NCBI GenBank assembly: GCA_944472155.2
Contig: OX235272.1
Span: 88,790,020-88,854,019, forward strand
DNA: 64,000 nt
DNA from: Trichobilharzia szidati
Lineage: Eukaryota > Platyhelminthes > Trematoda > Strigeidida > Schistosomatidae
Direction of reading: 5' to 3'
The notes below the pieces were generated by a model that was not told the DNA's origin, searched no databases, and saw only the letters and a list, made by a program, of their open reading frames with translations. Both the position numbers and the translations under genes were made by a program. Below, piece by piece: positions 44,520-56,500 of this stretch. Position 1 is the stretch's first letter. Each line of letters starts with the position of its first letter.

Positions 44520-47500
44520 CTAATTCATGATGTAATTTTCAAATGGTTGTACACAATTTATGTCCGAGACTAATAATTCTGTGCTAAGTGTTGTTCTGAT
44601 CAACCTTTACTCAGCCTAATTTTAAATATGCGTTACTTAAGAGTGTTTTCTGGTCTTAATCCCCATAATTCTAGCTCAAATTCACCGGTAAGTCAGGTGG
44701 TCAAACCGTCCAACCGAAACTGGAAAACCCACTACAACAGTCTTCTGTATCCAATTGTACTCCACAAATACAGACCATGGCTTCAAGTAACCCTCACCGT
44801 GTGTTGCACGTTGGTAGCGTAAGTTTCATGAAAAAGGCATTTAAAATATTAACCGATAAAGTAGTGTGCCTGGTTTGTTGTTTGTTTCATCTTCTGGTAC
44901 AAATCTTTTCAAAGTATTGATTTCCAAATATTAGAACAGCGTAGAATATGCCTTCTTATCAGCTACCTTATAAACCTTCCCTTTTAGTTTTGTTTTCTGT
45001 GTAATCAGCTGTTTGTGTAAAGACTATATTCTGGTCTCTTACTTTTAGTGTTACTCATAGCTATTGTAGGAAATACTAAAAAGACAGTTGCAGCGAAGAG
45101 AATCTTCTTTTCAACGAAATCATCAGCTGTACTGTACATTCGTGTATTTACAGTAAATGCGTGAGAAAGTTCCAGAACTGTGTTCGGTCAAGGGTCAAAT
45201 TAATAAAATTACTATGTGTAATAAACTAAAAGATCAGATAAAAACGTAGTAGGATCATAATTACTGAGAAACTGGGCCTTTTTTGTATTTAAGGATTAAA
45301 GGTGGAAGTAATAACAGAGTAGACAGGAAGTTCAGATGAAATACGTAGTAGTGCAGGCAGGGGTTAGAAACATAAAAATAAAAGAAGTAAGCGGGAAGAC
45401 TGGATGAGAAAGATAACAGGATAATCACTATTGAGAGAGATGGCCATGGTAGAGAATGGTTGAGCATATTTCTTTTAAATGCATAGCATGGGCTTGAACT
45501 TTTGGATCGCTAATGCCTTATCTATGCCTAGATGCCTTAATTTCAATCCTTTTCGAGAGGTTTAATCTGGTCTTGTTTATGACTTCGGTGGACTTTTCAA
45601 ATGGAGCCGGATGTCCTGAGTTCACTAGATGTTTTGTTATCGAACTATATACACATTCGTGTTCTCCCTTTGCTAACCAGACTGGATAGTATTCCCAAGC
45701 GCCTTTTACAGGCTATTGTTGATTAAACAGTAGTTCGAATTCCGCCACCATAGATTTCTCGCCCGCCCCCACACACACCTCAGTTGTCATCCCTATGCGT
45801 TAAGATGCTTTGTCAATCACGATTGTTTTATACACCCTCACAAAATTCCATTTAGACTTTTAGAGTAGACTAAAGCTGTTACACAGTATGTAGACCTTTG
45901 GATAAATGATCCTTGTTACCTATTGGCTTGAACATAATATGACCCACCCTAACTGTTCTTTTTTTTACAAATTTTCTATTATTTCAAAATAAGATGCCTT
46001 CTTCAGATATTGTTGCAGGATGATATTAGAGCTCAAGCGCTTAAACCAGAAATAAATCGTCTTCTTAGGTGCTAATTCATCGTTTGAAAGTAAATTTAAA
46101 ACAAAATATATCCTCAAACAAACAGCTTTTATCTGGATTTCATTTATGGTGTCTTCTGGAATGATAAAAATGGGCGACGAATCAGTGTGCTGAATAGTAA
46201 GGTCCAAAGACAATAGTGACAGCAAAAATCAAGTTCTAGAAATCGCTCAGTCAGTATACATATGATAAGAATATAGATAATTAAAGTGATGTACTAAGGG
46301 GGTAGAGTTGAAGTGGATGAATTACAAAACTTTTATAGATTATTAAATAAGTGAACTCTGGTGTAAAGATTTTAAAATTGTGGGTTGTGTTGTCTAAAAA
46401 ATTAACAATGTGATGACGGTAACAGTAAAGACGGCAAAGATGAAGTGAAGTAGAATAAATTCAAGTGGTAAATTATAATAAAATAAAAGAGCATTATTAT
46501 GACCAAGGTAAAGAAAGGGGTTTAACAAAACGTTTTGGAACATATAATTTGGGTTTCTGTCCATGTTATGGCTAGAGCTTCGGCTATGCATAAGTGGAGA
46601 AAACGTAAGCTTTTGGAATGGTTGGATTTGGTCTTGTCAATAACGTGGGGTTGAATGACCTGACTCTAGAAGGTGTTCACAAATTGAAGACTTCGCCGTC
46701 CTATGCTCACCCTTCATTAACCAAACAGCTACGCGTTTACGGAGAACACACTTACAACGTCCAATGTAGTCAGCTCCACACAAGCATGTGCATTAGTATG
46801 TGCACATATAGGTGGACATAAGCGGTAGTATATTTTTAACGCACTATCAAATCATATTTCGACTGGTAATTACTAAATGTAAGCCAGCTGCTCAAAAAGA
46901 GCGTTTAATACATTTAGCTAAACGACTTTTAATCAATTCAGCAACAGTGTCACCTTTGAATGCCTAACTCATAAACAATATCTTCATTGGCACTGTGATT
47001 TCACTGGGGATGGTTTCTTTGGTGTTTCTGTCAACAAACCGTCTAGGATATCCATTATTTAAGAGTGTGCAAAGTTCTTCTAGTTCTATGTCAACGGCAT
47101 CTATTGAGCAAATTTCCCGAATTCTGGAGCATAGAGAACGGACAAGATTTCCCCACCTACCTAGAGGTACCCAACTGTTGAAGTTAATGTCCTGTCCTGT
47201 GAATGTTGGTTTTCGATAAATCGACTTTTTTAACGTGCTACCCTCTCTTCTATCTAACATCACATCTAAGAAGTGAAAAGCGTTGGTGGGTGAGAACCAT
47301 TATATTTTTCAATAATATAAATACGACTGTACAGCTTGAAAATGAAATCGTTAAAAAGAAATATTTCTTCACTGAACAAAAAACTGTGTTTTTCCTTATG
47401 AATTAATGGGTATATTTCACGATTTGAAAAATCAAGTTGTTTATTTTAAACACAGCATTTTTCCTATTTTTGGTTTCACACAACTGGGTTTTAATAAGTC

Positions 47501-50500
47501 TATGAATATTTTTGTACTTTAGCTTTCACATTGTGCTGTTTCAAGTGGAAATTATGCTTTTTTTGTGTGCCAATATGCGTCAAGGATTAAGTGCATAATG
47601 CTATACTATGCCTAGCCCTATTATTTAGGTGTGGGACATTGTTATTGAGCAAATGGTATAGTTTTTATATCACAAGTCATTTTAATGTCATTAGTCTTAT
47701 GTGTCAAATCACAATTTGATTGTCTCAGTTAGCGTCGGTGGTTCAGTGATAGAATACTCGCCAACCATCCATGTGGTTCGGCATTCGTTCCCTGGTCTAC
47801 GCACACTCCTAAACCCTGCTTAGCTAGTAGTAATCCTGGTAATGAGGAAAGGTTGGGCGTGAGGCTAGCAACGCCACCCCTTAGAAGAACAAACACCACT
47901 GCTATTGAAACTTAAAGACTCAAACTTGAAGCTCTATTTTCCACTTGGAACGCAAAGGAATAAAATACTAAGAGTTTTTTGTGTAGCACCAATATAAAGC
48001 CAATATTGAGATTAAGACTAAAGTACCAGGTATAAGTGTTTCACTCAACAGGAATGCCCCAACCTTTGATATATGTTGTTCTAGGATTTCATCATGAGCT
48101 GACATCGGTTAGAGAACCATTGGGGAACCTGGGAGTACTGGACGGCCGTTTCGTCCTAGTTTGGGACTTTTCTGCAGTACGCACTCACCGAGGTTCGAAT
48201 CCGGGACCTTCTGGTTTTCCAATGGTTCTCTAACCAACGTCAACACATGATGAAATCCTGTAACCAGTCAATCAAATCCCTACAAACCAATACTTGAATA
48301 TATTGTTCCACTCGACATACTGTTTAAATCGAATAATCGTTGACCGAAATAAAACTGAAATTGTCACACAAAACAAACAGACGATTAAGCAATGACTGTT
48401 AGTTTGAATCCCTTAGTGGACTGCAGATTTCAGTGACTGGAAAATTAGTGTGGCGTCTCACAACAGGGATCAAAATGGTCCAAATACATAAGTACCATGT
48501 CATGTACACTTTCAAATATTTATTATCTCTCTGCGTCTTTAGATATCCCTATCGTCTTTCCTCTTTTAGGAGTTTTTATTAATTCTAAGTTTTTCTCTCC
48601 AGTTACAGTGCCTTAAAATCGCTTTTAACTGATATACTAGGCGAAGTTTGTCAGGTTTCACACTGGTTATATCTATTTGTAAATTTTAACCAAAATACTC
48701 ACATTCTCTCATTGTACAGACACTCTGTGGCTTCCATTCTTGCCATCACGCGTCAATATGACTTCAATTGAGTGCTACCCGGGGATTTTCACCGAGCTCC
48801 TCTGTATATTTGAAGGGTTGGTTATATTCGCCGTCTTCGTATAATGAGGATATGCTTGGGTTGCTTGTGACCGCTACGTACTCATCTTTGACCTATTGAT
48901 CACCAATTCTAGCTGAACCATTTAAGACTTGGATTGTTAGATGTTATGACTAGCTGTTAGTTCAAAGGTTAATAGGAAAAAGCTGTCTATACTTTTTAAA
49001 CTGCATTATATTACACTAGAAGATTGTTGAAGGAAGACTGGAAATGATAAAACTAACTCCGATAAATTCAGAAGGAGACCATACATTCATGTTTGATTAT
49101 CGTTCAACTTAAGCTGTGACACCACTATGAATGCTTAAGTAAGGCATTGGCAGAAGACTCTGGAGATCATATGAGGGGCTAGTCTCCATTTTCCTAAGAG
49201 TTATAAAATAATCAGAGATATAATAAGGTGAAAGGAGTCGTGCATTTGTCCAGAGTGGTCCAACTAGTAATGTTGAGCTGTCATGTTTCAACAACTACTA
49301 TTAGACCGTCATTGTCTTATAAATTTCATTATTTTCACAATTAACAAAACCGCAACATTGATTGCACACACCTGATTTCACTGATACTATCAAACTAATC
49401 CCTAATGGAAGATAAGTAAACCCATGAAGTGTTATGTAAGTCATTTTAGTGGATTGTTGTAAGTAATAAACTGAGAGCATTTATTCGCAGTTTTTGGGTT
49501 TCAGTTGTTTCATAAGAATGAAAATGGTTCTGTTGTGATGATCTCTATGAGAATCTGTTTTTTTGGCCGATTATGCTACTTATTGATTTTTGTCTGGATA
49601 AAATTTTTCATGGTTCCTAAAGTAGTCATTACTAACAACTAAGATATCTGTGTGTTTTGTACTCCCTTTTTATCCTTATTGAGATTTGCATGTGACTAAT
49701 TTTTTGCTCCTAAATTTTAAAATAATTTTTCTTACTACTCGTAAGTAATAAGGGTTAGAGTGCATCAAAATAATCTGAAAAATGAAAGCATTCAAATTTT
49801 GCACTCTTTTGTTCGCAGTATTTGTGACTGTAAACACTGTATCATATTTCTTGTGATTTTAATCTCAAAGCACACATTAAAATTGTCCTCAGACATGTGT
49901 GTCTGTATATGTGCTGGTATTTCGACTGTTCTACCGCGAATTCATGGGTCATTCGATTCTGTTCCTTTAGATCCTGGATTCGACGCCTACTGATGGTTTC
50001 ATGGATGTGTACTGCCGAAGAGCTCCAAAGCAGGACAAAACAACTGTCTAGTACTCCGTTTCCACTTTAACGTAGTACCCTATCCTAATTTCTTGTATTG
50101 CATGGAGGTGATTCAAAGCCCAAAACTTATTTTTCTTGTGGAGTTGTGGCCTATTGGCTTAGGTACTCGACTTTCAGCTAATGGTTCCCACCAGGGTTCG
50201 AGTCCCGGCCCACCTATTTCAACCTAAGAAACTGGGTAGCATCATTAGCATTTACAGAATATTCTGCGGCTTATAGCCTAGTAATGAGTAACTGAGGTCT
50301 AACTCATTTTCTTACAGTTTAATGGAATTATAATTGACTCATACTCTATCGGAAAAAGTCCATAAAGATAATTTGAAATACTGCAGGTATTTTTCCCTCA
50401 ACAATATAAAACCAAAGTTGTTTGCAATATTAATGTGCCATTTATTTATTATTTCATCTCAATTTTAGCCGGGTTCTGATGGAATTCAAATTGTGCGTAC

Positions 50501-53500
50501 TATGCCTTCTTTTGTCAGCTCTAGTACTCAGATAATTTCATTTCCGACAGTTGCAACACAACAAACAGTAGCCACTCATTCCAGTAATCCTAGACAGCAT
50601 ATTCAACAGCAGCCTACATACATACTTGTTCCAGCAGCCCAACTAGCAAGTGGTACAGAAAATCACGTGTATGCAAGCACACCTATACGTGGTGTTACAA
50701 CAGGTTTGTGAAATTTTAATTTTTGATTTACACAACTTCCTAATGTAAGTCAGACTTTACTGCTTACATGTAAGATTAGCGTTCACTTGTGCCATTCTCC
50801 ACGTGTAGAGCATGCAGGCCTCATTAACCGCTTAGGTTTATAGTCATTAGTCTTGAACTAAACATCATTAGACTACGACAGAAACTGTTATAAATGTTTC
50901 TTCTTGTTGATGATATATATAAGTCGTAATTTTTTCTTCTGTGGCGATGTGACTCACTGGCTTAAGCGTGCTTGGCTCTCAGTCAGTGGGTCCCGGGTTC
51001 GAAGCCCTCTCCACCTGCCTCAGCATGGACAACTGCGTAGTATCACCAGCTCTCACGCAATAAAAGTTTAGCTCGTAGTCTGGGACATGAAAGACAGTTC
51101 AGGGATCTGAGTTCAAAAAAATTATTTCTACCACATGCTTGCTCCGTTTTTTTTTCATCGGTCAATTAGAGGCGGGGAAAGTTTATAAATCCTTGTAGTT
51201 GTTGAAAAGAGATGTATCCAGTTTTTAGCGGCTAGAGATCACTCTGTTTATCATGATTCATGGAAACTGAAAAAAATAAGAAATTTGGATGATTTGAGCT
51301 GTTATGGTTAGGCAGCAACAATAACAATAATAAGAGGAAAGTGTCGGGCTAAATATTTAAGGCTTTTTGACTTAATTCGGATTGGCGGCTGTTCGGAAGG
51401 TGGGGAGTTCCATTCACCAGTCAAGTCAGTAAGGCTTGTCTGCAATCTTGGAGGAACTCATATCCCTTCTCAGATTCTAACCCGTGCCATCCGGTAGTGC
51501 AGTCAGAGATGTCACCATTGAGTTATTCAGGCTCGTGATCGATGTCCTGTAGGGTCAATGTGGTATATCTATTGAAGAAAGTAAGAATCAGGCTCTGAGC
51601 TGATAATTTATGCTACTCAGGTTTTAGGCATATGATAATTTTTTCTTTCTTTAGAAAAATAAAGCATTTCTTAAATAACCAAATTGTAGAATTGTGACTT
51701 ATCACGAGATTACACATCATACTTCATTTAGGTTTTGTAAACTAAATTTAATAAGTAAATAACCATCTTTGGTTTTCAGGGTATAAAATGCTTCGTAACT
51801 CTAGATTAACTATTAATACTAATTCTACAAAAAATACAAATACTGTTAATTTAGGTTCAACAGATCGCAGCATTATTCTACTCCAACAACCAGTCGGTGG
51901 AACCGGTATTCACCTTGGCTCAACAAACACAATTGTTTCTGGTTCAGGCGGAGCAGGCGGTGGAACCACTTTGGTCCCTTTACGACCATTAAACGTTTCT
52001 GGAGGCGGAAATGGTTTAGTAACCAGTGGTGGTACAACTCTAGTCAGTACGGGTTCAAATCGTCTAATTGGTTCTAATGTTGGCGTTGATTTATTTTCAA
52101 ATAATAACTCCGTGGGGTCACGGTCATCACAAAGTCAGTCTAGTTCAGTCGGTCTGGTCACAATCTCCGCGAATGCAGCTGCGTCTGGGTCCTCATCATC
52201 TGGAACTCCTCAGGTATTATTGTCCCTGTTGTTTATTTGAATAGGATTGTGTTTTTAGCATTGAGCATAATATTGTTCTCCTAAATTCCCTGGCACCTCT
52301 CTGTGTCTGTTATCAGTGCTTTTCACAGACCATCATGTTAGGTCTCAAATAGCTTTTGAAAATACTCGTGTTTGTTTCCATCAAAGTGGGTTTTCAGACG
52401 CTGAAAGATTATGAAAATCCTGTGTGTGAAAAGTACATTTGTGGTATTGCGATTATATTCCGTAAACTGGAGTGGGTGAGAGTGCATTTTATCAGCCTAT
52501 ATTGTCAATACATCTTCATAAACCAAGAACAACAGTTTGTGCAGAATAAGATATAGTACCATTATTTATATCATTGGCTTCTCATCAGGTGAGTACACCT
52601 TGAAGAAATTATTACATTTATGTACAGAAGAGTTTTAACACACTTGTAAATTTTACATGTCAGTTGACAGGAGGCTCCAGATTTAATAAACAGCTCTCAG
52701 ATCCACTGTGATTTGTTTGGCATTTGAACTTTCACATCTTCCTTACTTGTTGATAAATTTTTGAGGGTAACTGTTGTTTTTCAACATCTTTTCGAGAATC
52801 AGAAATTCTTCCTCTAATTTTTCGGTTGAATTTATTTTCTGTAAAACTCTGTAAAACAGAGTTTTGACTAGTGCTCGTTTATAGCTATTTGTACAAAAAC
52901 TATTAAAATGTAATTATTGTCCATTCCATATCTAGAGACTAAAATCTTCCAGGCTTCTTTGCATAGCAATGTCAAGGAAACGAAAATTTCCATTATTCTC
53001 ATGTGCCATAGTGAATCCAGTATTTGTATGTGCGTCGTTTAATAATTGGAGCAGAGAAGAAGCATGACTTTCATTGTTTGCACACTACAAATGCGTCATC
53101 GACAATAAGGTGTTTCGTCGATTGCAGACTTTCAACCTTGTTCCTCTCAAGGTTGGACGTGAAGATGTCTGTTAAATCTTGACACTTTTTTAAGTTCTCG
53201 TTATTGAGTGTAGAATGTAACAGGCTGAGCAATTATGTTATATAGAGCAACTAACAATTAATCACACAAGATGGCAGTATGTTCTGTTTATTGAATGAAC
53301 TATTGAATAGCGTTATATATCAATCAGGAACCACTTGTTTACTTGCAGCCTTCCACTAAGCGCTTCTATTTCAAGTTCGATGAGTAATGCAATTGATATA
53401 TGATCTGCATCTTTAGTGTGGGTTTAGCTTATCACTTTGCATAGTTCTTCGTTAGTTAACTGTTATGTTATTCCAACTAGATGAATTTTCTTTTCATTTC

Positions 53501-56500
53501 CTGGTGTTACGTAATGTACTTTTCTGCTCCTCACACGACTTGCCCCCTGTCACTCTGAGACGCACACCTCGTCGTTTTCCCTTCGGGTTCCACCCAAGGG
53601 CCTGCTTGGCTGGTAATGTCACTCAACGATCTCCTCAGCGTGTGTCCGATCCAACTCCATTTACTTCGGCATATTTATTGGGCAATAGGTTCCTATTTGG
53701 TTCGCTGACTGCCAGAACTCCCTGTTGATAATTCTTTCTGGCCTGGCCATCTGATCTTCAGTATGGAGTGATGTTGGCTGTGCTGATAAAAGTCTGTAGT
53801 CTATGACTCCCTCAGTCTCTGAACATTAATGTTGAAAGTCTGAGTCCTCTTCTTTATACTGCTAACTGCGGTAGATTTCCAGACTAATTTCAGATTAATG
53901 AAGGTTTGTCTTGCCTTTCCGTGTACCTATGAGAGTTCGTTTAAGAGTAAACCTGCTATATCCATTGTTGAGCAGTTGTAAGGAAAAAAGTTGAAAAGTC
54001 TGGGAGTACATTTCTCAGACTATTAGTTTTACTCAATTTAGACTCAGTTTTTGTCGTAAACTCCAATTATTGTAATCTGTGAACAAGAGCCTAAGCCTTT
54101 TTAATCTGTAAGACCTCGCCATTGAAAGTGGAAGATGTGAAAAGCCTGGCTAGTTGTCTTCGATCATAGGTGCCTGCGTTCTATCTCCCGTGTGAAGTGG
54201 TATAATAAGGTGAGCAATATTGAGGTTAGGCGTCGAGGAGGGAAAATCAATCGACGAGACTCTGAAGTTACACTGGATTGAGAAGGTTAGAACATGTGTT
54301 ACGTATGCCTAGTCATCGCCTTCCTTGACAGGCAATGTTAGCTGCTGACATAGGATGCATCAGGTTGGGAAAGAGCTAGTGGTGGTCAAACCAAAACATG
54401 GCTTCATCAATCAATGAAATCCACAACAATTAGTTTAAGCCAGCCAGCCACGTAGGGAGGTGTAGATTGGCTTCCTGCTTGGTGTCCTTGGGATGGTAAG
54501 AACCAATGGCTGGAGACAGTTGGTGATATGGCTCAAAATCGTTCTCAATGGCGCAAATGCATCCACTCCTTCGGACTTATTATACCCAATAAAACTATAT
54601 TGTTCTTCGATATTACTATTCTTTTTGCCTCATATCTCTGTTTACTGTCTCTATTTCGCGTTTCTTTTTTAATTTCTTCTCTGGCTTTGTGTGCTGAGTG
54701 AAGTGTGGAGACTCGAGCTGCTCCACATCAGTGCAAAGTTCTATGTTGAAATCAGTCAGTCAGCCTAAGCGTATGAATAATTATTGACAATCTGCAGTCT
54801 TATATTTAATTATTATTGGGAATTAAAAGACAGTTGCAGCGAAGAAAATTTTCTTTTCGACGAAGTCATCATCTAGGCTGTACATTCGTGTATTTATATC
54901 AAATGGATGGGAAAGTTCCAGAATAATTTCTGGTTAGGGGTTGAATTAATAAAAATTACAATTAGGAATTAGAATGCCATAATAAACAGGGGGACGGGTA
55001 AAACTCAAACAAAGTAGCATAATAACTAAGACGATTGACATTGTGCAATTGGGAGTTAGAAATGTAGAAATAACAAAATATACAGGATGTTTAGATAAAA
55101 AGCTAATGTGATGAATAATTGTTATGCAATCAGGGATTAAATATGTAGAAATAGTAAAATGACAAAATAAACAGGAAGTGTGGATATGAAAATATGGTAG
55201 TGTAGACAGGGATTAAGAAAAACTTAAAATAACATGAATAAACAGGAAGTTTAGATAAGAAAGGCGATGGGATGGTCATTATTAAAAAATTTACCTGTTT
55301 ATGATGGCCATGGCAGGGACAGGGGTTGGACGTATTTCTTTTGGATACAAAGAGTGGGTTTGAGTTTTTGGTTAGCTAACGCCTCAGCTATGCCCAGATG
55401 TCTTGATTTCACTCCCTTTGATAGGTTCGATTGAATCTTGTATATTACTTTGAAGGATTTTTCGAAAGGCGCTGAATGTCCTGAGTTGACAAGATGTCCT
55501 GTCACTGAACTGTATACACGTTTTTGGTCTCCTTTTACTAGCCAGGCTGGGTAGTGTTAATTATTATTACTTAATATTTTTTTTATAATTTGTAGCGTGA
55601 ATCAACCTGGCAGCAGTATGTTAAACAGTTTACTAAACTTGGCCCCTGTCCAATTTGTGGTGATAAAATCTCCGGTTATCATTATGGTATATTCTGTTGT
55701 GAATCCTGTAAAGGCTTTTTCAAGCGTACTGTTCAAAATGCCAAAAGATATGCTTGTCATCGTCCTAATGCAGCTTCACGATGTGATATAAATATAAATA
55801 CACGCAAAAAATGCCCTGCTTGTCGTTTCCTAAAATGCGTTGATAAAGGAATGCGTATCGAAGGTGAGTGTAAATCTTATTTTGGAGTATTCACCATGAA
55901 CTTGAATTAGGGTTATGCGATATAAGAATAGGATTTTGGTCAGTATGGTGACGTATAATAGAATGATTTTATTTGGTAAAAAAATGCAGTGGTACAGTGT
56001 AGAGTCTTCTGAACACCTTGAGCAGTAGTCTTCGAATGTTTGACATGTGATTCGCTCATGTTAAATAGTAAGATGATTCTACAGGACTGGACTACATTGA
56101 CTCCTAGCTTAAAGATAGAGAGTTAAGTGATAAAGCTTGTTGACCACTTCGCTTATTTGCGAAGTTGCATTAACCCCCCCCCCCCCAACGGACTGTTTGC
56201 TGACAAAATTTCAGTACAGATACAAAGAGTTCGTGTGGCATTTTCAACCCACACCATCTCTGGCACAGATGTGATATCCCACTATGGATCAAGCGACGTG
56301 TATAATGCACAGCAGTTCTCTCGATGCGCCCTTTATGGTTGTGAGACATGGACATTAAAAGTGGAAGATATGAAAAGGCTAGCTGTCTTTGATCATGGAT
56401 GTCTTCATCTATCTCCCTCGTTAGATGGTATAATAGAGTGAGTAATATTGAAGTTGCGTCGGTGACACAGCGGTAGAATGCTCGCCAACCACGCATGTGG

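Noticed and set aside
45095..45145. Minus-strand CTGATGA followed by GAAA, possible hammerhead
   Set aside because: No base-paired stem II (TTTCGTT between the boxes cannot pair), and stem I does not close. The stretch is the conserved trailer of the Penelope family.
45965..46225. 86-codon minus-strand ORF between Penelope fragments
   Set aside because: Does not match Penelope RT or the GIY-YIG linker; AT-rich and probably chance.
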